From a virus, in IMG/VR virus record IMGVR_UViG_3300023106_000024, positions 1 to 28,957 of that record: a stretch of 28,957 bases of DNA; one strand, written 5' to 3'. The stretch's first letter is position 1. Each line of letters starts with the position of its first letter. Shown here in pieces: positions 23,574 to 28,957 of the stretch. Below the pieces are notes generated by a model. That model made no database searches, was not told the DNA's origin, and saw only the letters and a list, made by a program, of their open reading frames with translations. The translations under genes and the position numbers were made by a program.

Positions 23574-23941
23574 GCTGGATTCCTTACGACTTCACAATCG
23601 TGATTAATTATTACACAACCAGGCTCTTTCTGATTCAATACAGCGTCTTCTCGCTCTTCACAGAAGTTCGTCCAGTTGATACACGCTTGACAAGGTGGAG
23701 CAATATGACAAGAGCAATCAGGAGCACCAAAGCCACCCCAGCCAGAGTTAGCACGAGCGTCATAGTTATCTTTTGCAGCCTGTATAAACATCTGATGTTT
23801 ACCAAACTTCTTATCTATGTATTGAAGACGGTCTAGCTGTTCTCGTGTGTGCTCATTCTTATTAAGCAAAGACTTGAACTCCTCTAGACACCGTTGACCT
23901 TCTAGCTTCCATTCAGCAATAGTTTGAACAGCTTCTACCAT
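23570..23941 (-). CDS. Cys-rich hypothetical protein
   Basis: This 123-residue protein has a helical N-terminus (EGQRCLEEFKSLLNKNEHTR) and a cluster CSCHIAPPCQACINWTNFC in the second half, suggesting one metal site. No known family. It overlaps both neighbours. Confidence 0.6.
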   Translation of the reverse strand: MVEAVQTIAEWKLEGQRCLEEFKSLLNKNEHTREQLDRLQYIDKKFGKHQMFIQAAKDNYDARANSGWGGFGAPDCSCHIAPPCQACINWTNFCEEREDAVLNQKEPGCVIINHDCEVVRNPA

Positions 23942-24168
23942 AGTAGCTCTGGACTTCTTAACAATGAGGCAAATCGTACATCTCGGTGACGTGGCTTCAT
24001 GTTATATTTCTTAGCAATCTCTGAGGCTTTAGCTTTGTTAAGCTTGTTCCAATTGTCAATCGGTGTTGCTGCTTCTTTAGCTGCTTCATCGTATGTGATT
24101 TCACCGCTATTTAGTCGGGCAAAGATTGCTTTGATTTCTTCTCGGTATTGTGTTGCTTGTTCGTTCAT
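23935..24168 (-). CDS. Small helical hypothetical protein
   Basis: This 77-residue protein begins MNEQATQYREEIKAIFARLN. It is the first gene after the promoter at 24206-24234, with the leader sequence AGGAATCACCAGCA before its ATG. It is helical and basic at the end (KYNMKPRHRDVRFASLLRSP). Function unknown. Confidence 0.65.
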   Translation of the reverse strand: MNEQATQYREEIKAIFARLNSGEITYDEAAKEAATPIDNWNKLNKAKASEIAKKYNMKPRHRDVRFASLLRSPELLW

Positions 24169-24205
24169 TGCTGGTGATTCCTGTTTAATGTCTTTACTAA
24201 TTTCT

Positions 24206-24234
24206 ATTGTAAAGAAAAACTATTTAAAAGTCAA
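24206..24234 (-). promoter_or_regulatory. Early promoter, TACAAT class
   Basis: TTGACT (24229-24234), 17 bases, TACAAT (24206-24211) on the minus strand, followed by AGAAATTAGTAAAGA and then the AGGAATCACCAGCA leader. It drives the 24168 gene and its downstream partners. Confidence 0.75.
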
Positions 24235-24242
24235 CGATTTTC

Positions 24243-24641
24243 TTACTTAATTTTCCAGATTATATATCCAGCTCTGTCACTACTATCCCAAGTGTCACGG
24301 AGTTTGCCGTCTCGTACAGTCGCTAGGTGATGAGCTGTTCGTATAACGTGTACAGAGTCATGTTCGTCTGTTGCTTGCTGCTGTAGACGTGCTAGATTGT
24401 TTGCAGTGACACGCTTCTTCTTGACGATAGCTGGGACTTTCTCTGCTATGTTCTCCATGTAGGCTGTAATAGTCTTCATATCGGTCATTGGCGCTAGCTG
24501 TTCCCTGCCGAGTGCAGCAAGTTCGTCATAGACTGTAAGCCAATCTTTACCAGTCGCAATACAGAGGGCACGGATTGTGCAGTCCCCCACCTTTTTTGAA
24601 TCTTCAGGGTGAGGGTTCGTGTATTCGTAGTACTTAGCCAT
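24243..24641 (-). CDS. Papain-like cysteine peptidase candidate
   Basis: This 132-residue protein contains GDCTIRALCIATGKDWLTVY (C21) and then HHLATVRDGKLRDTWDSS (H105, D119). The order Cys, His, Asp and the G-D-C-x-x-R-A-L pattern match small phage papain-like peptidases of the C39/transglutaminase-type fold. Substrate unknown; candidates are host or phage proteins, or peptide release. The start follows the upstream stop directly (TAAATG). If active, a C21 change should abolish activity. Confidence 0.65.
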   Translation of the reverse strand: MAKYYEYTNPHPEDSKKVGDCTIRALCIATGKDWLTVYDELAALGREQLAPMTDMKTITAYMENIAEKVPAIVKKKRVTANNLARLQQQATDEHDSVHVIRTAHHLATVRDGKLRDTWDSSDRAGYIIWKIK

Positions 24642-24881
24642 TTAGAGTTCACTCCAAGTGTTGAATAGGTAGTCAATGTCTTCTTCAGCTAAGGTAATTT
24701 TATCTACGCTGTAAGTATCTGTAACGTCATTTTCTGTAAACAGGATAGAAACGTGAGTGTCATTCTCTGTAACATAAGCGTTGCCGTCTACGTTGTAATC
24801 TATCTTAGCGTTCTCGTACCAAGTGTTTACTCGGTCTTGTGTGTACTTTACTACTTCTGAAATGGTTGTGATTGTTGTCAT
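24642..24881 (-). CDS. Small acidic hypothetical protein
   Basis: I place the start at 24881 (MTTITTISEVVKYTQD...), behind AAAGGAAATCACCAGC. An upstream ATG at 24923 lies within the -10 of the promoter at 24922-24949 and so cannot be transcribed normally. The protein is about 79 residues, acidic and beta-rich (DTHVSILFTENDVTDTYSV). No family recognised. Confidence 0.65.
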   Translation of the reverse strand: MTTITTISEVVKYTQDRVNTWYENAKIDYNVDGNAYVTENDTHVSILFTENDVTDTYSVDKITLAEEDIDYLFNTWSEL

Positions 24882-24921
24882 GCTGGTGATTTCCTTTCGG
24901 TTAACTTCTTTACTAATATCC

Positions 24922-24949
24922 ATTGTAAAGGGAAACTACCAAAAGTCAA
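24922..24949 (-). promoter_or_regulatory. Early promoter, TACAAT class
   Basis: TTGACT (24944-24949), 16 bases, TACAAT (24922-24927), then GGATATTAGTAAAGAAG and the AGGAAATCACCAGC leader. It matches the promoter at 24206-24234 in both hexamers and in the downstream ATTAGTAAAG. Confidence 0.75.
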
Positions 24950-24975
24950 TAGTTTTGACGAATAATCTTTTACAA

Positions 24976-25278
24976 TTAAAAAGCTCTGATGCCGTCTAGG
25001 TCGGTGGTAAAGAAAACGTCATTAGGTTTCTCTTTAGTATTCCAGAAGTATTGCTTTGAACCATTGTCGTGTAGCTTGTGCCCTCTAGAGACAAGGCGTA
25101 TATTGATTCCCTCAAGAGTTATGAGGTATTCTTTGCCCTTAACTACGTAAGATAGCTTTGGTGGCTCGTGTCGCTTCATGTGGTCTTCGTAGTTTGACTT
25201 GTACTTCTTATCTAGTGGGAAGCTACATCGTCTCACGCCTCGGGCTTCACATACGGTGCATATTTTAGAGGTTATCAT
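24976..25278 (-). CDS. Small zinc-finger-like hypothetical protein
   Basis: This 100-residue protein opens with KICTVCEARGVRRCSFPLDK and then NYEDHMKRHE, so Cys/His residues could form one zinc finger. A beta-rich part follows (LSYVVKGKEYLITLEGINIR). The start overlaps the upstream stop as ATGA. No specific family. Confidence 0.6.
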   Translation of the reverse strand: MITSKICTVCEARGVRRCSFPLDKKYKSNYEDHMKRHEPPKLSYVVKGKEYLITLEGINIRLVSRGHKLHDNGSKQYFWNTKEKPNDVFFTTDLDGIRAF

Positions 25279-25415
25279 TGACTTAGTAATCCTTCTTCGC
25301 TAACTATTTGAAACATTTCAGGTAAGTTTACAATTATGATGACTGTGAACACAATCGCTAGGGCAATCCCTACTCCCCAAGCGAGAGTAGAGAGGTTATA
25401 ATCTTGGTCGTTCAT
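25275..25415 (-). CDS. 46-residue single-pass membrane protein
   Basis: The reading frame gives MNDQDYNLSTLAWGVGIALA and then IVFTVIIIVNLP, one clear transmembrane segment at about residues 12-32. The ATG (25413-25415) overlaps the upstream TAA by one base and its TGA overlaps the next ATG, so spacing supports a real gene. Function unknown. Confidence 0.65.
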   Translation of the reverse strand: MNDQDYNLSTLAWGVGIALAIVFTVIIIVNLPEMFQIVSEEGLLSQ

Positions 25416-25684
25416 TATGCTGCTACCCCGTAAGTTGCAACAATGCCCTGAGCAAGATGCTTGAAGTAGTGAGTAACATCACCGTTCATGAAGTCAATCT
25501 GTACAAATGTACCACGAATTTTTGACTGCATCTGCTTATTGTCTTTTGTCATCTCTACAATGTCTTCAATTAGTTGTTGGTATGTGTAGATGTGAGATGA
25601 ACGCATATCAGGAGCGTCAATGACTAGAGTTTCTTCTAAATCAATGTTTTTCTCTGTTAGTAGTGTCTCTAGATAGTTTTTCAT
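25415..25684 (-). CDS. Hypothetical protein
   Basis: This 89-residue protein begins MKNYLETLLTEKNIDLEETL. It is preceded by GATTCACCAGC, the recurrent leader, and by the promoter at 25721-25749. It contains YTYQQLIEDIVEMTKDNKQM and ends VATYGVAA. An unassigned small alpha/beta fold. Confidence 0.65.
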   Translation of the reverse strand: MKNYLETLLTEKNIDLEETLVIDAPDMRSSHIYTYQQLIEDIVEMTKDNKQMQSKIRGTFVQIDFMNGDVTHYFKHLAQGIVATYGVAA

Positions 25685-25720
25685 GCTGGTGAATCTTTCT
25701 TGTTACTTGCTTATGGACTA

Positions 25721-25749
25721 ATAATACACCACATAATAAAGTTTTACAA
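25721..25749 (-). promoter_or_regulatory. Early promoter, weaker -35
   Basis: TTGTAA (25744-25749), 17 bases, TATTAT (25721-25726), followed by TAGTCCATAAG and the leader ending ATTCACCAGC. It starts a short operon of the 25684 gene and those downstream. Confidence 0.5.
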
Positions 25750-25768
25750 TAGAAATTACAAAGATTTT

Positions 25769-25939
25769 TTACTTTTCTTTGTCCAACAGAGATTTCAAGT
25801 GGTTTTCTTCAGATTGAAGCAGTAGTTTTTCCATAGCTATTTCAGCGAGTCTACGTCTAACATTAAGAGGTACTGGCTTAGTTCCACGCTCTAGCCAGTC
25901 CTCTATGTAGATTACGTTGTCTGGGATTTCAGAGGTCAT
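25769..25939 (-). CDS. 56-residue hypothetical protein
   Basis: This ORF begins MTSEIPDNVIYIEDWLERGT and then forms a basic-acidic helix (NVRRRLAEIAMEKLLLQSEE). A moderate ribosome site (AAAGG) lies about 10 bases before the ATG. No family. It fills most of the gap between 25684 and 26071 and its stop precedes the promoter at 25721-25749 by about 20 bases. Confidence 0.6.
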   Translation of the reverse strand: MTSEIPDNVIYIEDWLERGTKPVPLNVRRRLAEIAMEKLLLQSEENHLKSLLDKEK

Positions 25940-26054
25940 AGAAATGATACCTTTTACAGTTACATTTGTTATAGAAACCGTGCATAGACGGTGAGCAAAG
26001 ATAGCCAGCGTAGACTAGAACCTTATAAAAGAAGTTATTATCCAGCCTACGCAT
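25929..26054 (-). CDS. Possible 41-residue ORF after the Thg1 gene
   Basis: The frame opens at 26054 behind GGAAAGAT and gives MRRLDNNFFYKVLVYAGYLC then SPSMHGFYNKCNCKRYHFYD. It overlaps the start of the 25939 gene by 11 bases. Support is only the ribosome site and spacing; a 12-bp hairpin at 26008-26052 also fills its beginning, so this may be a structured leader instead. Confidence 0.35.
   Translation of the reverse strand: MRRLDNNFFYKVLVYAGYLCSPSMHGFYNKCNCKRYHFYDL
26008..26052 (-). repeat. 12-bp hairpin after the Thg1 gene
   Basis: The minus strand reads GCGTAGGCTGGA and, 21 bases later, TCTAGTCTACGC, pairing as 12 continuous base pairs with two G.U pairs. On the plus strand those two would be A.C mismatches. 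No T tract follows, so it is not an obvious terminator. Confidence 0.5.
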
Positions 26055-26070
26055 ATCTTTCCACTTGAGC

Positions 26071-26790
26071 CTAGCCGTCACTACGTCCCTCTGGATAATA
26101 GTCAACCATTTCTAGTACTTTGTCATAATCAGCTTTGCCAAAGTAAGCGTGACCGTCTGTCTTAATGAATGTGCCCCATTTGTACGGTAAGTCCAGTGAT
26201 TCCCAGTCTTTACCCTTTGCACGAATCAACTCTTGAAGTTCGGTAACATTTTTACCGTTCAATTGATTCTGGCTATATAAGCTACGAGCTAACATCTGGA
26301 TAGAGTTACGTTCCCAGTCTCGTTGTCGCCAGATAAACACATTAGGGTAATCATCATGGGGGACATTGAATGCACGAGCGTCAAAGAATGCCAGACCCTG
26401 TAGAGTCTTCGTACTATTGTGATTCTTATTTAGCCACTCGTTAAAGTAAGCCGTGAACATAGAAGCGGTGATTGATACGATTTTATTTACTTCGTTATCA
26501 AACCATGCCCCAGTTTCTAGCGTGTCGTAATCACTTAATAAGAAAGTTGCTTCGTCTGATTGCACATAAGCTAATTTGAAGCCCTGCATGTTTTCAGCAG
26601 TCTTTGCGGTTGCGTATGCCATAGCTTTTACAAGTTGCTTATCAAAAGGCTTCTCACAGCCTCGTGTGAACGTATGGAAGGCTTTACCGTCTACTCTTAC
26701 TATAACTGGCGTTCTACGGCTCAGGAGGGGCTTAGAAACAGCCTCATAGCGTTTTACACGGTCTCCTAGTGTGTCCCGATTAGTCTTCAT
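26071..26790 (-). CDS. Thg1-like tRNA-His guanylyltransferase (3'-5' polymerase)
   Basis: This 239-residue protein matches the Thg1 family: PVIVRVDGKAFHTFTRG (metal Asp, D34) and AYVQSDEATFLL (D79, E80) give the three carboxylates of the palm-like active site. NVFIWRQRDWERNSI follows the family pattern around residue 150. Thg1 adds G at the 5' end of tRNA-His in reverse polymerisation; Thg1-like proteins more broadly repair tRNA 5' ends with a template. In phages the likely use is repair or maturation of host or phage tRNAs, possibly against tRNA damage. No tRNA gene is in the window. Length is close to typical. Its C-terminus is followed by the hairpin at 26008-26052. Confidence 0.88.
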   Translation of the reverse strand: MKTNRDTLGDRVKRYEAVSKPLLSRRTPVIVRVDGKAFHTFTRGCEKPFDKQLVKAMAYATAKTAENMQGFKLAYVQSDEATFLLSDYDTLETGAWFDNEVNKIVSITASMFTAYFNEWLNKNHNSTKTLQGLAFFDARAFNVPHDDYPNVFIWRQRDWERNSIQMLARSLYSQNQLNGKNVTELQELIRAKGKDWESLDLPYKWGTFIKTDGHAYFGKADYDKVLEMVDYYPEGRSDG

Positions 26791-26838
26791 GTCTCACTGT
26801 TCCCTCACTGTTTTTAATTTAATTCTAAATTTATATTA

Positions 26839-27075
26839 TCAGGCTTTGTCTTTTGGGTCAAGAAAGTGAGACGAGTCAGCAGTCTTTACTTTCTGAAACA
26901 AAGGAGATAGTTGGTTATATAGATACTCTGCTTGGTCTTTGCTTAGTGTGATTTGATTATGAAAGGTACTGTCTGCTTGTGTGTTAGTCACTTGGACAGT
27001 CTTAATAATCCTTGTAGGCCAGTAAGTAGCTACTACAATTTCAAGAGGAGCATCTGTGTTGGCTTTACTCTTCAC
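26839..27075 (-). CDS. Small hypothetical protein
   Basis: This 78-residue protein starts MKSKANTDAPLEIVVATYWP, then RIIKTVQVTNTQADSTFHNQ. A beta-rich first half leads to a helical DQAEYLYNQLSPLFQKV. Its start overlaps the upstream stop by one base. No family recognised. Confidence 0.6.
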   Translation of the reverse strand: MKSKANTDAPLEIVVATYWPTRIIKTVQVTNTQADSTFHNQITLSKDQAEYLYNQLSPLFQKVKTADSSHFLDPKDKA

Positions 27076-27419
27076 TACAATACCTGACTATTACCCTTGA
27101 GGTCATATCTTGTTTTGCTACCGTCTTTACTGAAGACTGAGAATCTTCGTTTGTTTTGCCAGAGTGGTCGCCCTGATTGTTCACTTACATCTTCCCATTC
27201 ATCTGCTTCATATGTGAGAGGTGATAGAGGTTCATAACGTAGGAGCTTTTCTACTAACTGAGTTACTACTTCAGCTGAATTGCCTGAGTGTCCTTGTTTG
27301 CTGAATACTTCTACAATTTCTAGTGCAGATTTACCAAGCATTCCGTTATAGTCACTGTCTTCTGATAATAGCCCTGCTCGCTCTAGCTCTTGCTTTGCGT
27401 ATTCTGTTAGATTAGTCAT
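27075..27419 (-). CDS. Conserved phage protein of unknown function
   Basis: This 114-residue protein begins MTNLTEYAKQELERAGLLSE and carries VFSKQGHSGNSAEVVTQLVE and YEPLSPLTYEADEWEDVSEQ, ending WQNKRRFSVFSKDG. The pattern G-H-S-G-x-S-A, L-x-P-L-T-x-E-x-D-E-W and Q-N-K-R is found in a widespread small phage family without a proven role. It overlaps its upstream neighbour by 8 bases. Confidence 0.7.
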   Translation of the reverse strand: MTNLTEYAKQELERAGLLSEDSDYNGMLGKSALEIVEVFSKQGHSGNSAEVVTQLVEKLLRYEPLSPLTYEADEWEDVSEQSGRPLWQNKRRFSVFSKDGSKTRYDLKGNSQVL

Positions 27420-27738
27420 TGAGTGTTTCCCCTTTTATTCGTTCAATTAATTGTGTCTCTTCTTTTTCGTGACGTTCTTCCATTTGTTTTCGTGCTGGTT
27501 CAAACTTCTTGAAACAATCATCACAATATGTTGAGGCGTAATCTTCACTATAATGATAGTCACGTACCGTATGGTCTCTGCATAGTTCACGAGAACATAT
27601 TTCACACCTATAGTAACGTGCGACACCTTTGTAGCCAATTGACTTTCCGTCTACGTCACATAGAATCTCTTCAAGCTCTTTTTTGTATGCTGGTTTAGCC
27701 TCACGTGGTGGTATATTCTTTAATACAGTCCTACGCAT
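27412..27738 (-). CDS. Zinc-finger-like hypothetical protein
   Basis: This 108-residue protein has a basic start and YYRCEICSRELCRDHTVRDY followed by YCDDCFKKFE, fitting a cross-brace zinc site (CxxC, C..H, CxxC). The remainder is an acidic-basic helix. Such modules bind nucleic acid or protein. It overlaps both neighbours by 8 bases. Confidence 0.6.
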   Translation of the reverse strand: MRRTVLKNIPPREAKPAYKKELEEILCDVDGKSIGYKGVARYYRCEICSRELCRDHTVRDYHYSEDYASTYCDDCFKKFEPARKQMEERHEKEETQLIERIKGETLND

Positions 27739-27928
27739 GTCTTCCTACTTCTATATCAATCTTTAAATCTCTTAGTAAACTATTGACTAACATGATTTGA
27801 ATTTCTCGTGGTAGTTTCTTACCTGTTGTCTCTACAGACATTCCACGTGTGTTCTTTGTCTTGAGCCACTTCACTTGTAGGTTGGTCTCTTTGTCAAAGT
27901 CTAGTGGGTGAGTTAGTCCTTTACCCAT
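27731..27928 (-). CDS. Small hypothetical protein
   Basis: The likely start at 27928 gives MGKGLTHPLDFDKETNLQVK, about 65 residues. A GGAGGG site precedes it and the ATG overlaps the upstream stop (ATGGGTAA). The earlier ATG at 27988 would add a hydrophobic stretch encoded by the overlapping gene's repeats and is less likely. No family recognised. Confidence 0.55.
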   Translation of the reverse strand: MGKGLTHPLDFDKETNLQVKWLKTKNTRGMSVETTGKKLPREIQIMLVNSLLRDLKIDIEVGRHA

Positions 27929-28283
27929 GACGGACACTCCCTCCTGCATCAACATCACCAGCAACATTGCCACAATTGACAGAACCACCAGCGTCTACAT
28001 CTCCGCCAACATTACCACAGTTCACACTTCCACCAGCATCAACGTCTCCCTCTACATTGTCACAAGAGACTGAACCGCCAGCATCTACTGTACCCTTTAC
28101 TAATTGAGCAACTACATCACCGTCAGTTTTCAGCTGGTCAAGAACTCCTTCAACTTTGATTGTGAGTCGGTTGTTTTGAATTGCATCTTTATCATTCACT
28201 TCTACACCGTCAATGATGATACGATTATTAATAACTGTTACGTTATTCCCTTTGTATGTTTTGCCGTTTATTGTTACGCTCAT
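27921..28283 (-). CDS. Repeat protein with VDAGGSVNC units
   Basis: This 120-residue protein has an N-terminal part (MSVTINGKTYKGNNVTVINN...) followed by 14-residue repeats from about residue 67: VDAGGSVSCDNVEGD, VDAGGSVNCGNVGGD, VDAGGSVNCGNVAGD and a partial VDAGGSVRHG. Regular Val, Gly and Cys positions suggest a beta-solenoid with cysteine stacks. Similar repeat proteins occur in bacteria and phages and are of unknown role; polymer formation is one hypothesis. The gene ends inside the start of the next. Confidence 0.65.
   Translation of the reverse strand: MSVTINGKTYKGNNVTVINNRIIIDGVEVNDKDAIQNNRLTIKVEGVLDQLKTDGDVVAQLVKGTVDAGGSVSCDNVEGDVDAGGSVNCGNVGGDVDAGGSVNCGNVAGDVDAGGSVRHG
27924..28085 (-). 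repeat. 42-base tandem repeats encoding the VDAGGSVNC units
   Basis: Three full 42-base units and one partial unit encode the 14-residue repeats. The units differ at many third positions, so they are older than a recent amplification or have been diversified. Confidence 0.65.
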
Positions 28284-28286
28284 GAT

Positions 28287-28490
28287 TTACCCCATTGAGA
28301 TTGATATATTATCTGGTAGACGAGTTATAGCGTCTAATGCTTCTAGTTGATGTTCAGTGATAAGAAAATACTGGTCGTTTAATTGAAGCTCATAATATTT
28401 CTCGCCACCAGTTTCACCGTATGTCTTCATATGCAGATTGTTTACCTTGTAGACTGGTTTGTCGAATTGATTTGTATATTCTGGCTTCAT
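28287..28490 (-). CDS. Small hypothetical protein
   Basis: This 67-residue protein begins MKPEYTNQFDKPVYKVNNLH, with strand-like segments (KYYELQLNDQYFLITEHQLE) and a short helical end. No family recognised. The start overlaps the upstream stop by four bases (ATGA). Confidence 0.6.
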   Translation of the reverse strand: MKPEYTNQFDKPVYKVNNLHMKTYGETGGEKYYELQLNDQYFLITEHQLEALDAITRLPDNISISMG

Positions 28491-28651
28491 TTCATCTTCC
28501 TTTTGATTGCTCTATAGATTAGTCCTGCTGGTAATAATATAGGTATAAGAATGATTGCAGCAATAACATCTAGAGCGTCTGGCAGTTCACGCCAAGCAGA
28601 TTTATAATGATACCACATCTCTTTTAGGTCTTTTTTCACGCTACTTTTCAT
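28487..28651 (-). CDS. 54-residue membrane protein
   Basis: The ATG at 28651 follows AGTAGG at a 7-base spacing and gives MKSSVKKDLKEMWYHYKSAW. One hydrophobic helix follows (DVIAAIILIPILLPAGLIY), with a basic end. Its frame overlaps the upstream gene's end and the downstream start by a few bases. Probably a small membrane protein; function unknown. Confidence 0.6.
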   Translation of the reverse strand: MKSSVKKDLKEMWYHYKSAWRELPDALDVIAAIILIPILLPAGLIYRAIKRKMK

Positions 28652-28901
28652 TTGCATACCTACTATTACTTATTCGCCAAAATATATATTCAAGATTTAA
28701 TGACGCTTCTCTAGAGCCTCTACGACTTATTGTGTGATTGGAAAAAATTCTATCTCTTTCGTCTATTATCTTACCAATGAACTCTCTAGGGTCGCCGTCA
28801 TCACCTGTTTCTTTTTTAGTCAAATCAAATCTCTGTCTGTTTCTCTTTGAAAGTGGTTCATGACGTACCTCTATAAATTTGTCCCCGAGAAGAATGTTCA
28901 T
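28641..28901 (-). CDS. Hypothetical basic protein
   Basis: This 86-residue protein starts MNILLGDKFIEVRHEPLSKR, then DDGDPREFIGKIIDERDRIF, and contains many basic residues. No family. Its ATG overlaps the upstream TGA, another sign of operon coupling. Confidence 0.6.
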   Translation of the reverse strand: MNILLGDKFIEVRHEPLSKRNRQRFDLTKKETGDDGDPREFIGKIIDERDRIFSNHTISRRGSREASLNLEYIFWRISNSRYANEK

Positions 28902-28957
28902 TTTTTAGCCCCTATCATCTCCCATGCTTTTTCTCTTTCAACAAAGTTGACTCGTAG
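28898..28957 (-). CDS. C-terminal end of a gene cut by the window edge
   Basis: The frame reads from the window edge and ends NFVEREKAWEMIGAKK then TGA, about 19 residues, with the stop overlapping the next ATG (ATGA). Identity cannot be judged. Confidence 0.45.
   Translation of the reverse strand, partial: LRVNFVEREKAWEMIGAKK

Noticed and set aside
24882-24923. Upstream start at 24923 for the 24642 gene
   Set aside because: This ATG lies inside the -10 of the promoter; the ATG at 24881 has the ribosome site and leader.
26008-26052. Truncated tRNA after the Thg1 gene
   Set aside because: Only one 12-bp stem and a 21-base loop exist, with no anticodon arm and no CCA end.

Overview
The window is part of a tailed double-stranded DNA phage genome (Caudoviricetes, siphovirus type), either a free phage or a prophage. 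The evidence is a head and tail morphogenesis set with a tape measure protein, major tail protein and tail-assembly chaperones but no sheath. The large number of small overlapping ORFs also fits. Every gene I can support is on the minus strand, so transcription runs from high to low coordinates. Stops TAA, TAG and TGA are all used, so there is no sign of recoding. Promoters look like the housekeeping sigma70/sigmaA type and most genes have Shine-Dalgarno sites. The host cannot be fixed from sequence alone; a low-to-moderate GC Gram-positive-like or candidate-phylum bacterium is possible. No terminase, lysin, integrase, polymerase or tRNA gene is seen.

In transcription order, positions 28957 to 20442 are an early or accessory block of small genes. 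They include several Cys/His zinc-binding-like proteins, a tRNA-His guanylyltransferase (Thg1-like), a papain-like cysteine peptidase candidate, a protein of tandem 14-residue VDAGGSVNC repeats, small membrane proteins and a helix-turn-helix protein. The block is split into short operons by repeated promoters of the form TTGACT-N16/17-TACAAT, followed by a recurrent leader. Positions 20441 to 19528 hold about 900 bases without a credible gene but with many nested inverted repeats. I interpret them as a large structured non-coding RNA with its own promoter. Positions 19527 to 18116 hold small membrane proteins, possibly holin-like.

Positions 18022 to 60 are the late structural region. It starts with a portal-MuF fusion that carries an inserted 2H phosphoesterase domain. 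Then come a Com-like zinc protein, an Ig-like protein and a tail-fibre/receptor-binding cassette (14152 to 9473). A second structured RNA candidate of about 400 nt (about 9432 to 9035) follows, with its own strong promoter and intrinsic terminator. Next is a protease-scaffold-major capsid fusion, then the connector, closure and terminator proteins, the tail tube, the chaperones, the tape measure and the first codons of a probable distal tail protein. Portal, fibre and capsid genes each have an extended -10 promoter (TGGTATAAT) without a clear -35, a class distinct from the TACAAT promoters.

The strongest candidates for something undescribed are the two non-coding RNAs. In the larger one, four stems contain a G.U pair on the minus strand that would be an A.C mismatch on the plus strand, so the structure is preserved only in the RNA that would be transcribed along with the genes.
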